Shown here piece by piece: positions 9,001 to 18,273 of a stretch of DNA of 64,000 nucleotides. The translations under genes were made by a program, and so were the position numbers. Positions within the stretch are counted from its first letter, which is position 1. Each line of letters starts with the position of its first letter. This DNA is from a bacterium (GTDB lineage: Bacteria; UBP6; UBA1177), in assembly GCA_016290135.1 (NCBI GenBank), contig JAEESW010000005.1:1-64000 (forward strand), read 5' to 3'. The notes beneath the pieces were generated by a model. That model was not told where the DNA came from and searched no databases. It worked only from the letters and a program-made list of their open reading frames with translations.

Positions 9001-9680
9001 TACACCAGTTTTTTCATATTTTCAGGCATTTCTTTGGAGAAAACGAGTTTTTCCTTCGTGACGGGGTGTTCTATTTCAAGTGAATATGCCCAGAGCGCGA
9101 TATTTGAGCCGAGTTTCGCGTTTTTGTTATATTTGTGGTCGTTGACTATCGGTAGTCCGCGCGATGAGAGCTGGACCCTGATCTGATGTGCCCTTCCCGT
9201 TTCAAGCGTGATTTTTAAAAGCGAGCGGTTTCCTGAAGTTTCAAGAGTTTCATAGAAAAGGCGGGCGAATTTTGCTTTCGGATTTTCTTTTTTCGAGACG
9301 TAAACCTCGTTCGTTGCCTCGTTTTTGACAAGATAATCCTCCAGAACGCCGCTTTTATGTTTCGGAATGCCGTCAACGACTGCCAAATAGCACTTTTTCC
9401 AGATATTCTGACGGATCTGTTCGCTTAGTCTTGATGCCGCTTTTGAAGTTTTCGCGAAGACCATGACGCCGCCGACGGGCTGATCGAGCCTGTGGACGAT
9501 GCCTAAAAAAACATTTCCCGGCTTGTCGTATTTCTTTTTGAGATAACTTTTGAGAATGCTCTGAAAGTCGTCATTTGACGAATCAGCTTTCTGGACCGGG
9601 ATCCCCTGCGGTTTGACGACAACGAGAAGATGGTTGTCTTCGTAAATGATCTCGGGGCAAAAAGAGGAAGCTATTTCCAT
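9000..9680 (-). CDS. RluA-family RNA pseudouridine synthase
   Basis: It converts uridine to pseudouridine in rRNA or tRNA. The catalytic motif GIVHRLDQPVGGVMVF holds the essential Asp, and LLKITLETGRAHQIRVQLSS is the RluA-family C-terminal motif. The N-terminus IIYEDNHLLVVVKPQGIPVQ is typical of short RluA proteins without an S4 domain. The track start is GTG 9695; ATG 9680 overlaps the upstream stop and is preferred, giving about 226 residues. It is translationally coupled to the large lipoprotein gene upstream. RNA target unknown. Confidence 0.9.
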   Translation of the reverse strand: MEIASSFCPEIIYEDNHLLVVVKPQGIPVQKADSSNDDFQSILKSYLKKKYDKPGNVFLGIVHRLDQPVGGVMVFAKTSKAASRLSEQIRQNIWKKCYLAVVDGIPKHKSGVLEDYLVKNEATNEVYVSKKENPKAKFARLFYETLETSGNRSLLKITLETGRAHQIRVQLSSRGLPIVNDHKYNKNAKLGSNIALWAYSLEIEHPVTKEKLVFSKEMPENMKKLV

Positions 9681-11809
9681 TCGATCGCTTTCCACTCTTC
9701 GTCTGTGAAAAGTTTGCTGGTGTAGTGAACGCCGGAGATAGCGTGATAGGTAGAATCTATGCGGAGCTCTTCGTTGTCAGGCCTCATGCTGAGAGCGCCT
9801 CTGACTTTGTCGGGACGTTTTACCCAGTAGGTATCCTCGTCTTTGAACTGAAGTCCGAGAGCGTATCCCATCATTCCGCGCAGAGCTTTGGAATATCTTT
9901 CGTAACGTTCCTTATCCCCTACTTCGCGTGCAAGTCTGGTCGCAGCGGAAAGACCTTCCGAGTAAACGCCTGTTCCTGCGAACTGAGTGCTGAGAGCTCC
10001 CTGTCTGCCGGGTTCGGCATCGCTGCCGAGCGGTTTGTACTTTTTGAGCATCCAGTCCATAAGCTGGAAAACGAAATCAGCGTATCTTTTGTCTTTAGTC
10101 GCGCTGTAAGCTTCCTGGTAAGCACGTGCCTGCCACGGAACGAACGGCCCCTGCTGGTTTTCCTTTTTGTTCCAGAACGCCTGGTAGAAAGGATAAGCCT
10201 TCTCCACTGCTTCGAGAGCCGGCTTGTATCCTGTCTTTTTGTAGTAGCGCATGAGCATGAGAAGCGTTTCGCCCGGATAGTAATTCTGGTCGACATCTCT
10301 GTGTTTTCCGTTGAAATCGGTAAGAAGTTTTCCGTCGGGCTGCTGCAGTGAGATTATCGCGTCAACCATTTTCTTCATCGTATCTTCATATCCCGGGACT
10401 TCGAGTTCTGCCATAGCTGCCATAAGAAAAGCCGTTCCGGCGATGCTGTGGACTTTGCGCTGATAAGGCCAGTCGAGCCATTTTCCGCCATGCCCGTCCT
10501 TTATGAATCTTGCGAATGTGTCGATCGCCCTTTTTACGCTTGCGATCTTGACCGGATCCTTCTGGTCTTTCGCGATCTCAGCAAGGACGAATATCGCGTT
10601 CAGGTTTCTGAGTCCCCAGTCTTCGGCTGGTTCCAGATCCTTAGAGGGGAAGAATGTGTACATGTATCTTCCAGCTTCCTCGCCTTCGGTGATCTGGTTT
10701 CTCAGATACCAGCCCCATGCGTTGTTTACCGCATCAATCAGATCCTGTCTCGTAACATTTTCGACATAGACGCGGCTTCTCGTGAAAGCCTGCTCCTTCG
10801 CCTTTTCCATTTTTTCGCTGAGAACGAAATTCTGTGTCATGAAAACTGATATTTTCGCGGTTTTCCAGTCATGTTCCTGAAGTCCGGCATCGACCGCAAG
10901 CTGGCGGACGACTCCGACACCGTCCTCGATCTGGTTTCTGACTATGTAAACCGGAAGCATAGCCGCGCTTTTGCCGTCTTTCGAAAGTGTGAATCCCATT
11001 CCGGCCCTCTTTTTCGAATTAAGAAGCTGTTCCGACGGATTCCTTAGTTCCATCTGCGAGTGAAGGACAGAAAGTTCGACCGATGCCTTGGCTGAGTCGT
11101 CAGGTCTGATCTTTTCGACAAGCTCTTTCATTGCGGAGGAAATAGTTGCGGAAGAAGAGATCACCATGTCTGTTACGACCGCATTTCTGAAAACAGAGAC
11201 CGCAAGTCCCGTTTTTTTACCGCCAAGTTCCGCGGGAACAGCCGATACAGCCTCTTCAGCAGTGCATTTCTTATCTGCAAAGCAGCGGATCTTGTCGGAG
11301 AGGAGCTGAGCCTCTTCGAGAGTTATCTTTTCGCTGTTGAAAGCCTCGATCTGCGCGATGAGCGGAACTTTCGAGCGCTCGCGGACAACTGAAAAAGTCG
11401 TTCTGCCGTAAAGTTTGCCGCCTACTCTGACGTCCAAACGCCAGTTTCCGGCAGCCATCGGCTTCGGACCTCTGTAGTAAACAAGGGAACGCTTCCACTC
11501 AGGCTTCATCTCCATCTTTTTGGAATATGCGACTTTACCTTCAGGGTTTATCCAAAGATATTCCACGGTATATTCTTTCGAAGCGCCCTTCCAGTAGGCA
11601 CGGAGCGCGACCCTTTCATCTTCGACCGAAAAAGTATCGGTGATCTCCTTCAGACCGCTCGAATCTGAATTCGGTATCCCGACCATGACGTCCTTAAGAG
11701 TGGTTTCCGAAACGACTGCGTCGGATTCCGGAGAGATCGCGCTGCTGCACGAAGCAACAGCGAGAAAGGAACAGATCAGAACAAGACAAACGATTGATTT
11801 TTTAGACAT
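9671..11809 (-). CDS. Large lipoprotein with alpha/alpha-barrel (six-hairpin-like) C-terminal region
   Basis: A 712-residue lipoprotein with lipobox AVASC (Cys21). The N-terminal part (about residues 40-135) looks beta-sandwich-like (VALRAYWKGASKEYTVEYLW, AGNWRLDVRVGGKLYG). Residues about 360-700 are helical with repeated aromatic/Gly turns (NNAWGWYLRNQ, DWGLRNLNAIFVLAEI, VHSIAGTAFLMAAMAEL, NYYPGETLLMLMRYYKKTG, YQEAYSATKDKRYADF). This is the pattern of six-hairpin glycosidase or epimerase alpha/alpha toroids. Catalytic residues cannot be assigned. It probably acts in the periplasm or at the surface, perhaps on a glycan. Its start has an AGGTTAAAATG-type ribosome site. Confidence 0.75.
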   Translation of the reverse strand: MSKKSIVCLVLICSFLAVASCSSAISPESDAVVSETTLKDVMVGIPNSDSSGLKEITDTFSVEDERVALRAYWKGASKEYTVEYLWINPEGKVAYSKKMEMKPEWKRSLVYYRGPKPMAAGNWRLDVRVGGKLYGRTTFSVVRERSKVPLIAQIEAFNSEKITLEEAQLLSDKIRCFADKKCTAEEAVSAVPAELGGKKTGLAVSVFRNAVVTDMVISSSATISSAMKELVEKIRPDDSAKASVELSVLHSQMELRNPSEQLLNSKKRAGMGFTLSKDGKSAAMLPVYIVRNQIEDGVGVVRQLAVDAGLQEHDWKTAKISVFMTQNFVLSEKMEKAKEQAFTRSRVYVENVTRQDLIDAVNNAWGWYLRNQITEGEEAGRYMYTFFPSKDLEPAEDWGLRNLNAIFVLAEIAKDQKDPVKIASVKRAIDTFARFIKDGHGGKWLDWPYQRKVHSIAGTAFLMAAMAELEVPGYEDTMKKMVDAIISLQQPDGKLLTDFNGKHRDVDQNYYPGETLLMLMRYYKKTGYKPALEAVEKAYPFYQAFWNKKENQQGPFVPWQARAYQEAYSATKDKRYADFVFQLMDWMLKKYKPLGSDAEPGRQGALSTQFAGTGVYSEGLSAATRLAREVGDKERYERYSKALRGMMGYALGLQFKDEDTYWVKRPDKVRGALSMRPDNEELRIDSTYHAISGVHYTSKLFTDEEWKAIEWK

Positions 11810-11855
11810 TTTAACCTCCGCAAGAAATCACATCATCCTACATAAAAATATTTTC

Positions 11856-12872
11856 TCAATGTATTTTCGGCCTTACTGTCGGAGAGACATCAAAATCGGG
11901 ATCTGAAAAATTTCCTCTGAAGAAGTCATCCATTGCAGCGGCTGCGACCATCGCGCCGTTGTCCTGACAGTATTTAAGTTCTGGAAGATAAAGCTCCAGG
12001 GCGTATTTTTTCGAGATATTTTCTGCCATCTTTCTGACTGCGCTGTTTGCGCTCACTCCGCCAGCGACGACGAAAGCGGTGTATTTTTTCCTCGAAAGGG
12101 CAAGTTTCACCTTTCTTTCGATAAGTTCGACGATCCGGTCCTGGAAAGAAGCCATAAGAGAAGGCATATCGACTTCACCTTCATCCAGAAAGCGTTTCAC
12201 AGCCGACTTTATTCCGCTGAAAGAAAAGACTATCTCGTCGGCATACTTATTGTTGTTCTTCAATAAATACGGCAGCTTATATTTTGAAGGTTCTCCGTTT
12301 TTCGCCATTTTGTCGATTATCGGCCCGCCAGGATAACCGAGATCGGCCATCTTCGCGATCTTGTCGAAAGCCTCTCCTGCGGCATCATCCATCGTTTCGC
12401 CGAGCACTGTTCTTTCATCTTCCGATATCTCGATAAGCGAAGTGTGACCGCCCGAAACTACGAGCGCGAGATAAGGAAATTCCGGCCTTTTTTCCCTTTC
12501 GAGAAAAGCTGAAGCGATGTGGGCGTTCAGATGGTTGACTGCGATCAGCGGTCTTTTCCAGCCTAAAGCGAGCCCTTTCGCGGCACTGACACCGATGAGC
12601 AGGCTTCCGATAAGCCCCGGATAGTTCGTTACAGCTATAGCCGAAATGTCGTTTTTCGTCTTTCCGGCCTCTTTGAGGGCAGCATCGACCGCAGGGATGA
12701 CCCACGCAAGGTGATTTCTCGAGGCGATCTCCGGAATGACTCCGCCGAAAAGCCTGTGGACACTTGTCTGAGAAACAGTTTTCACCGACAGAACGTGAAA
12801 ATCCGACGAAACAACAGCGACCGAAGTGTCGTCGCAGCTGCTTTCTATGCCGAGAAGATAGTTTTCACTCAT
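11856..12872 (-). CDS. tsaD: tRNA N6-adenosine threonylcarbamoyltransferase TsaD
   Basis: A 338-residue Kae1/TsaD family ATPase-fold protein that transfers threonylcarbamoyl to A37 of ANN-decoding tRNAs, working with TsaB, TsaC and TsaE. The signature GIESSCDDTSVAVV opens the protein. Metal-binding His residues lie in AVNHLNAHIASAFLE, and VSGGHTSLIE and VAGGVSANSAVR are the nucleotide-binding loops. Full length for the family. It is the last gene of the minus-strand run smpB-yraN-rsmI-lipoprotein-SDR-tsaD, 12 bp after the SDR gene. Confidence 0.97.
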   Translation of the reverse strand: MSENYLLGIESSCDDTSVAVVSSDFHVLSVKTVSQTSVHRLFGGVIPEIASRNHLAWVIPAVDAALKEAGKTKNDISAIAVTNYPGLIGSLLIGVSAAKGLALGWKRPLIAVNHLNAHIASAFLEREKRPEFPYLALVVSGGHTSLIEISEDERTVLGETMDDAAGEAFDKIAKMADLGYPGGPIIDKMAKNGEPSKYKLPYLLKNNNKYADEIVFSFSGIKSAVKRFLDEGEVDMPSLMASFQDRIVELIERKVKLALSRKKYTAFVVAGGVSANSAVRKMAENISKKYALELYLPELKYCQDNGAMVAAAAMDDFFRGNFSDPDFDVSPTVRPKIH

Positions 12873-12884
12873 TTTAAGCCGTTA

Positions 12885-13922
12885 TCAGAGAAATTTTTTG
12901 AAAAGTGCCAGAATGCCCTGCGCCCATGCGATCCTGTGGGTCGTTCCGGTCCCTTTCGCGATCGAATCCTTGTTGTCGATATACCACTGATAGCTTCTGA
13001 TAAGAGCCTGCGATTCGTCGTATTTCGGTTCCCAGCCCAAAACTTTTCTCGCCTTGTCGACGGAAACGAAACTGTCTGTGTGCGCCGTTCCGTAAACCCA
13101 CTTGTAAAGCGGCGAAAGATGAAGTTTTTCAAAGATCGTAAGGGCAGGGATCACGAGCCAGACAGGTGTGTGCATTACTCTCGAGCCGCTTTTCGCGTAT
13201 TCGCAGAGAGCTCCGACATAGTCGTTTTCAGAGAGATTGCTGACCGCGCCGATGTTGAAAATGTCGTTCGCATCGTCACCAGCGTGCGAAAGTGCGAGAT
13301 AGACCGCGTCGCAGAGGTCATCGACTTCAAGAAGCTGGTATCTGTTCTTTCCGTTGCCGATGAGCGGTATCTTGTGCCCTTCTTCGACCCAGTTGTAAAG
13401 GATCTGGAAAACACCGAGGCGGTATGTTCCGATGAAGGTCTTCGGTCTGATCGTCGAGATGTAGAGCCCTTTTTCGCGGTATTCGTTGCAAATGCCTTCA
13501 AGTGCGACCTTGCTTTCGCCGTAGTTGCCGACACCTTCGAGTTTGTCCGTTTCGAAAAGCGGATGATGATCCGGAACGCCGTAAACCGCGGTAGATGAGA
13601 TCACGGCGACTCTTTTGACTTTGTGTTTGTAGCAGAGACTAAGGACGTTCCTGCTCCCGTCGACGTTTGTCGAGAAGATCTCCTCTCTCGTTGCGAGCGG
13701 AAGCGCAGCAGCCGCGTGGATAACCCAGTCGGTCTGGGAGATGAGCTCGTCCATTTTCTTTTCGTCGCGGACATCGCCGTTTACAAGTTTGACCGATTTG
13801 TCGTAATCCTCGGCATGGTATTCGGCAATGTCGAGAAGTGTTACATCACAACCCATTTCGACACATTTTTTTGTCATGTGAAGCGCGAAAAATCCCGCGC
13901 CGCCGGTGATAAGAACTCTCAT
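12885..13922 (-). CDS. NAD-dependent epimerase/dehydratase (extended SDR)
   Basis: A 345-residue extended short-chain dehydrogenase. It has the N-terminal Rossmann motif ITGGAGFFALHM, an AAAALP loop, catalytic Ser-Thr before AVYGVPDHH, and the active-site YGESK (YxxxK). The mid-region RYQLLEVDDLCDAVYLAL and C-terminus KARKVLGWEPKYDES match sugar-nucleotide epimerases and 3-beta-HSD-like proteins. Substrate is unknown. It sits between a lipoprotein gene and tsaD with short gaps, so co-transcription is likely. Confidence 0.88.
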   Translation of the reverse strand: MRVLITGGAGFFALHMTKKCVEMGCDVTLLDIAEYHAEDYDKSVKLVNGDVRDEKKMDELISQTDWVIHAAAALPLATREEIFSTNVDGSRNVLSLCYKHKVKRVAVISSTAVYGVPDHHPLFETDKLEGVGNYGESKVALEGICNEYREKGLYISTIRPKTFIGTYRLGVFQILYNWVEEGHKIPLIGNGKNRYQLLEVDDLCDAVYLALSHAGDDANDIFNIGAVSNLSENDYVGALCEYAKSGSRVMHTPVWLVIPALTIFEKLHLSPLYKWVYGTAHTDSFVSVDKARKVLGWEPKYDESQALIRSYQWYIDNKDSIAKGTGTTHRIAWAQGILALFKKFL

Positions 13923-13931
13923 TTTTTCCTC

Positions 13932-14948
13932 CTATTTGAATTCATTCGGATAAAGTTCAGCCTGTTCGGGGAAAAGCTCGGCACTATTTTCTTTAACAAC
14001 CGTGCAGTCCCACGAAGGATCTATTCTCTTGAAAATAAAAACACTTTCGCTCGGATCAGCCCCGGCCGGAGAAGTCGGCGCGCCGTTTTGAAGGAGCGGG
14101 CTGCTCGTCCACATGACGCTCTGAGCTTCGAACCATGTCGCAATGCCGTGGACTTCGCCGTTTTCGTCAAGAACACCGTCCAGGATGGTGCTCACTTTCT
14201 GCAGGATCTCCGCATCTGCGTTCAAAGCCCCTTTTGTCATTATTCTAAGACCATTCACTCCCGTTCCGTCGCCATCGAAGACCCTTTCATCGTCTATGTC
14301 GGACGGCAGAGGTTCGTTTTCCGGGTCGTCAAGAGTGCAGGAACGCACTTCCCAGAGCTTGTCCTGACGGAACTTGATCTCTCCGTTTTCCCCGTAAGAA
14401 AGATAGAATGTTTTATCCACATTCCCAAGACTTTCGGCAAAACTATCCGGGACCACCGCCGAGATCAAAGATGTCCCGACTCCTGTTTTCAAGCGGCACA
14501 TTTCAGTGTGCGCATTCAGAACGCCATCTTCCTGCGAGTAGATATCGACTTTTGAGACCATTATCGCCCAGGCCGGAAGCGTCGAACCTATTACAGGCAC
14601 CTTTGACGAGCCTTTGAAAACGGTAAGATTGACCCATGTCCCGGTCATATCAGGATAAGTTTCCACAATCTCACCGTCATCGTCCGGAGTTTCGGCATCA
14701 GTTTTCTGAACATCATCGGTCATGTCGTTTTTTTCATCAATTTCGCTGTCGGTCGCATCGTCTTCATCCGCCTCAGCTTCGGCAGTATCGGCGTCAGTCT
14801 CGTCAAAATCTTCGTCAATGTCCTCGACACCTTCCCTTTCTTCCGGATCCTGATGTGAATTTTTGAGATTGCACGAACCCAAAATGCAGAGAAAAAGCAA
14901 GTAATAGTAAAGAAGGTAGTGATTTTTGAACCTGCGGACAATTTCCAA
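13932..14948 (-). CDS. Lipoprotein with acidic linker, unknown function
   Basis: The track start (TTG 14960) overlaps what looks like the ribosome site. TTG 14948, with GGAG six bases upstream, is preferred and gives 338 residues. An unusually aromatic signal segment (NHYLLYYYLLFLCILGSC) ends in a lipobox Cys. About 80 residues of Asp/Glu/Ala/Thr linker follow, then a globular part beginning YPDMTGTWVNLTVFKGSS, which may be a lipocalin-like strand pattern (inference). No catalytic motif is recognised. It lies within the rsmI-tsaD operon, unusual company for housekeeping RNA-modification genes. Confidence 0.75.
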   Translation of the reverse strand: MEIVRRFKNHYLLYYYLLFLCILGSCNLKNSHQDPEEREGVEDIDEDFDETDADTAEAEADEDDATDSEIDEKNDMTDDVQKTDAETPDDDGEIVETYPDMTGTWVNLTVFKGSSKVPVIGSTLPAWAIMVSKVDIYSQEDGVLNAHTEMCRLKTGVGTSLISAVVPDSFAESLGNVDKTFYLSYGENGEIKFRQDKLWEVRSCTLDDPENEPLPSDIDDERVFDGDGTGVNGLRIMTKGALNADAEILQKVSTILDGVLDENGEVHGIATWFEAQSVMWTSSPLLQNGAPTSPAGADPSESVFIFKRIDPSWDCTVVKENSAELFPEQAELYPNEFK

Positions 14949-14973
14949 ATCGATCTCCAATCAAATCAACAAG

Positions 14974-15768
14974 TTATCTATTCATAAAAAACTTTTTCAA
15001 ATCGTTTTTCTTCAGCTCGGGATAGACCTTCGCCGCAATTTCACAGGCAGTTTTAGCCGAAATTCCCGATTTTGCAATCAAATCGAGCAATTCTTCATCG
15101 ATTTCAGCCGATCTTTCCCCTTTTTTCAAAGGCTCGGCAACGACTGTGAATTCTCCCTTCTCCTTAACTTCGCCGCCTGTGTAGACGAAGATCTCCTCAA
15201 ACTGCTTCGTAAGTTCGCGCCCGACGACTATCCTCGAGCACTTTTCTTTGATCATTTCAAGCAGATCCTTTATCCTCGTCGGAGCTTCGTAAAAGACGAC
15301 GGGAAGCCCGAAAGAGAGGAATCTTTCACATTCCGCGGCCCTTTCAGCCCCTTTTGACGGAAGAAAACCGGCAAAAACGAACGAATTTTCAAGAGAACCG
15401 CAGCATGAAAATGCCGAGACCGCGGCACTTGCGCCCGGAACCGGCACGACCGGAATGTTCTCGTCAAGTGCAGCACGGACTAGGAATTTTCCCGGGTCGC
15501 TCACGGCAGGAGTCCCGGCATCGCTTATCAGTGCTATGTTCTTGCCGCTTTTGAGCTCTTCGATATGCTGTTCCAAATACTTTTTTTCGGTAAATTTGTG
15601 GTATGAAAAAATCGGTTTTTTTATCCCGAGCCGGCTCAGCATGCTGCCGGAAACGCGGCTGTCTTCGGCAAGGACAAGGTCGCAACTCTCAAGCACGGAA
15701 ACAGCTCTTGAGGTGATGTCCCCCATGTTTCCGATCGGAGTCGCAGTCACGAAAAGAGTTCCCGCCAT
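14974..15768 (-). CDS. rsmI: 16S rRNA (cytidine1402-2'-O)-methyltransferase RsmI
   Basis: A 264-residue tetrapyrrole-methylase-fold enzyme that 2'-O-methylates C1402 in the ribosomal decoding centre using SAM. Signatures are LFVTATPIGNMGDIT at the N-terminus, LVLAEDSRVSG, NIALISDAGTPAVSDPG and PVPGASAAVSAFSCCG. The C-terminus keeps the EIFVYTGGEVKEKGEFTVVA segment. It starts 1 bp after the yraN stop in a conserved smpB-yraN-rsmI arrangement. Confidence 0.96.
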   Translation of the reverse strand: MAGTLFVTATPIGNMGDITSRAVSVLESCDLVLAEDSRVSGSMLSRLGIKKPIFSYHKFTEKKYLEQHIEELKSGKNIALISDAGTPAVSDPGKFLVRAALDENIPVVPVPGASAAVSAFSCCGSLENSFVFAGFLPSKGAERAAECERFLSFGLPVVFYEAPTRIKDLLEMIKEKCSRIVVGRELTKQFEEIFVYTGGEVKEKGEFTVVAEPLKKGERSAEIDEELLDLIAKSGISAKTACEIAAKVYPELKKNDLKKFFMNR

Positions 15769-15769
15769 T

Positions 15770-16150
15770 TCAGTACCCCGTAGTGTCGAAAGCGGCCTCG
15801 ATATAGTCGATATCGAAAGTGCCGTCCTCTTTTTTTATGAGCCCTGCCACATCAAAGCGGATATTGAGATCCTGAAAGTGCATCCTTTTGCTCTGAATAT
15901 AATAAGTGGCTGTTTTTATTATGTGTTTTATTTTCGCAGGATGTATCGTTTCAAGCGGAGTGCCGCCGTCCCAGAACTGACGGTCCCAGCTCCTGACCTC
16001 GACGAAAGCAAGCGTGTCGCCCTTTTTCGCAATGATATCAAGTTCTCCGCCTTTCATGAAGAAGTTCCTGTCGAGAATCTCCCAGCCTTTTTTCATAAGC
16101 CAGTCTGCCGTAAAAGATTCGGCTTCTGCCCCTGATTCGCGAGTGTTCAT
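15770..16150 (-). CDS. YraN/UPF0102 family endonuclease-like protein
   Basis: A 126-residue protein with a restriction-endonuclease-like fold. GAEAESFTADWLMKKGWEILDRNF is the family N-terminus, and GGELDIIAKKGDTLAFVEVR supplies the D-(X)n-ExK-type residues (ELDII and FVEVR). YraN proteins are linked to DNA processing and often neighbour rsmI, as here. Its ATG overlaps the smpB stop by 4 bp and its stop lies just before the rsmI start. Confidence 0.9.
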   Translation of the reverse strand: MNTRESGAEAESFTADWLMKKGWEILDRNFFMKGGELDIIAKKGDTLAFVEVRSWDRQFWDGGTPLETIHPAKIKHIIKTATYYIQSKRMHFQDLNIRFDVAGLIKKEDGTFDIDYIEAAFDTTGY

Positions 16151-16602
16151 TTGTATTTTCCGGTAAATCTTTCGCTGTCTTTCTTAATGTCCTTCTCTTT
16201 CAGGTCGTCCTTTCTGTCGAAGGAAGTCTTTCCCCGTGCAAGCCCGATCTCCATCTTCGCCCTGCCGTTTTTGAAATAGATCTCTATCGGCACGACCGTG
16301 AAGCCTTTTTCGCGCACTTTTGCATCCCATTTTCTTATCTCGCGCTTGTTGAGAAGCAGCTTTCTGCGCCTGTCGGATGCGTGATTCCAGATGCTTCCTG
16401 CATTATAGGGCGCGATGTAGAAGCCTACGAGCCACATTTCGCCGTTTATGATGTCGATAAAGCTGTCTCTGAACGAAATATTGCCGTCACGGATCGATTT
16501 TATCTCAGTCCCCTGCAGGACGATCCCTGCTTCGAGTTTATCGAGTATCTCATAAGCCCGAAAGGCTTTTTTGTTTTTTGCGACCGATTTTATTCTGTCC
16601 AT
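16147..16602 (-). CDS. smpB: SsrA-binding protein SmpB
   Basis: A 151-residue tmRNA-binding protein for trans-translation ribosome rescue. Recognised by VAKNKKAFRAYEILDKLEAGIVL, GTEIKSIRDGNISFRDSF, and APYNAGSIWNHASDRRRKLLL. The C-terminal tail GLARGKTSFDRKDDLKEKD is the Lys/Arg-rich segment that enters the mRNA channel. It is the first gene of the smpB-yraN-rsmI run. No tmRNA gene was seen in the window. Confidence 0.97.
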   Translation of the reverse strand: MDRIKSVAKNKKAFRAYEILDKLEAGIVLQGTEIKSIRDGNISFRDSFIDIINGEMWLVGFYIAPYNAGSIWNHASDRRRKLLLNKREIRKWDAKVREKGFTVVPIEIYFKNGRAKMEIGLARGKTSFDRKDDLKEKDIKKDSERFTGKYK

Positions 16603-16663
16603 TTTGACACCAAAAAATCAAAAACGCATTATTTTACGGAAAAACCGGAAAAAGGCAATTGTT

Positions 16664-17230
16664 TTAGATGATCAGCTGTCCTTTTTCCTTCATGACAGCG
16701 GGATTGAACGTCGCGAAATCGGCCTGATGGATGAAGACCCCTTCGATCCTCTGCGGTCTTCCCTCACCTTCCTTCGCATGGCAGATGATGATGTTCTGGA
16801 TCTCAAGCGGAAGCCCGTGTTTCGCAGCGGCGATAGCACCGCTTATCGGGTGTCTCGCACACTTTCCGGCGTAGCTTTTCCTGTATGCGCCGTCAACTTT
16901 CTCTATCTCCATGAGTTTGCCGACATCGTGAAGAAGCCCGCCTGCGATGACCCAGTCCAGATTGATTTCAAACGGCACTTTTTTGTAGGTCGAGATCATC
17001 GCTTTGGCTATACCCAGAGCCCCTTTCGTGACTGCGACAGTGTGCTCGATAAGGTTTACCCCGTCAGTCGGAGTGAGAAGCGTGAACGGGATCTTCGTAA
17101 GTTCAGTGTAGCTCTTCCAGCCGCCTTCTTTCGCACAGTCCGCCCAGACTTCGACGACCTTTTCAGCCAGAGCCTTGTCCTTCATCTCGGCAAGAAGTTC
17201 GCCGAAAGCCTTTTTAAGTTTTTCTTTCAT
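16664..17230 (-). CDS. HD-domain phosphohydrolase-like protein
   Basis: ATG 17230 is preferred because GGAGGAAC lies upstream; the longer track ORF runs into the next gene. The 188-residue protein has an HD motif (VIAGGLLHDVGKLMEI), an upstream His (LIEHTVAVTKGALGIA) and downstream HPISGAIAAAKHG and IIICHAKEGEG, giving the metal-binding His/Asp set of HD phosphohydrolases. Substrate unknown; nucleotides are typical for the superfamily. It follows the lipoprotein gene on the same strand with 25 bp between them. Confidence 0.85.
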   Translation of the reverse strand: MKEKLKKAFGELLAEMKDKALAEKVVEVWADCAKEGGWKSYTELTKIPFTLLTPTDGVNLIEHTVAVTKGALGIAKAMISTYKKVPFEINLDWVIAGGLLHDVGKLMEIEKVDGAYRKSYAGKCARHPISGAIAAAKHGLPLEIQNIIICHAKEGEGRPQRIEGVFIHQADFATFNPAVMKEKGQLII

Positions 17231-17255
17231 TTGTTCCTCCACAAAAAAAACCGCA

Positions 17256-18218
17256 TTAGTGAGCCTGTCTCGCACAACGAACATAGACTTCAGTCGTGTT
17301 CGACTTACTTTTGTTGTACACCTGAGCGGCATTGAAATTTACAATCCACGCAGAATGAATATATTCGGTTGGAACAGAGGAAGACCAGAGCGAGCCGGAG
17401 TCGCCTAATTTGCTGTATCTTCCGTCGTAATAATAAGAAGAGTAGTTGCACTCTCCTCCGCCTCCAAGCGTACAATCATGGCAGCAGCTTGAGCATGTCC
17501 AGTAATCATTAAAAGACAAATGGTCGTCCGTTTCAGAAACCTTGCATTGGGAATCCCTTCTCCACTTGAGGAGCATCTTTAATTCATCGATTGTCGGCAG
17601 ATGCCAGTCTGAATACCCGCATTTGTTCGAATCGTTCAACTTTTGTTCACAGTAATTAAGCGCACTCAGCCAATCCATTGTTTCAGCTGTTTTTGGTGAC
17701 CACCACAGCTTGGCGTCAATTGTTGTGCAGGGTTCATCCGGATCACCGCTGTCAGCGTCTGCATCCTCGTCAGGCTGCGGATCGGCCTCGTCAGTCGGAT
17801 CCGAAGTGTCAGCGTCGTCGGAATCCGAAGTGCCGGAATCGCTGTCAGAATCTGCATCGTCCGGCTGTTCCGGTGTCGTATCGCCGTCATCGTCAGTTTC
17901 TGCCGCATCGCTGTCCGGATCGCTGCTCGCCGGATCTTTGATGCAGATATTGTTTTCCTCATCGCAGACCAGACCTTTGTTGCAGGTCGCATTCGGGTAA
18001 CATTCGCCGTAAAGTTCGCCCTGCTTTCTGCCTGTTTCTTCATCGTCGGGCTGTTCCGGTGTCGTGTCTGCGGGCTCGCTGTCAGCCGTGCCGGGATCTT
18101 CGTCAGTCACGGTCTCACCCGTGTCGGTGTCGTCTTTGTTTTCGCTGCTGCCTGAACTTCCGCATGAAACAGCGAAAAATATTGAGCAAACTGCAAAAAA
18201 CACAAAAAACTTTTTCAT
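17256..18218 (-). CDS. Surface lipoprotein with acidic linker and DUF1566-type domain
   Basis: A 320-residue lipoprotein (lipobox AVSC, Cys19) with a GGAGGAAC ribosome site. A long Asp/Thr/Ser/Pro/Glu linker (about residues 25-165) repeats TTPEQPDD and holds a small Cys cluster (CYPNATCNKGLVCDEENNIC, EGF-like spacing). The C-terminal DUF1566/Lcl_C region is LWWSPKTAETMDWLSALNYC, DWHLPTIDELKMLL, and ends YVRCARQAH. Same architecture as the products at 534, 20463 and 48975. Confidence 0.85.
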   Translation of the reverse strand: MKKFFVFFAVCSIFFAVSCGSSGSSENKDDTDTGETVTDEDPGTADSEPADTTPEQPDDEETGRKQGELYGECYPNATCNKGLVCDEENNICIKDPASSDPDSDAAETDDDGDTTPEQPDDADSDSDSGTSDSDDADTSDPTDEADPQPDEDADADSGDPDEPCTTIDAKLWWSPKTAETMDWLSALNYCEQKLNDSNKCGYSDWHLPTIDELKMLLKWRRDSQCKVSETDDHLSFNDYWTCSSCCHDCTLGGGGECNYSSYYYDGRYSKLGDSGSLWSSSVPTEYIHSAWIVNFNAAQVYNKSKSNTTEVYVRCARQAH

Positions 18219-18245
18219 CTGTTCCTCCTACAAAAAAAACGCGAA

Positions 18246-18273
18246 ATTATAGGTGTTTCATACAGATTGGCAA
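18246..18273 (-). promoter_or_regulatory. Sigma-70-type promoter of the 18218 lipoprotein gene
   Basis: Read on the minus strand, TTGCCA (-35) is followed after 16 bp by a perfect TATAAT (-10), then TTCGCG near the expected start point. It lies about 30 bp before the ATG. Confidence 0.6.

Noticed and set aside
9725-10351. 208-residue plus-strand ORF opposite the large lipoprotein
   Set aside because: Antisense shadow without ribosome site or domain.
12711-14555. Two long plus-strand ORFs (295 and 310 residues) opposite tsaD, the SDR gene and a lipoprotein gene
   Set aside because: Antisense shadows: they cross real gene boundaries, have no start signals and the composition typical of complement reads.
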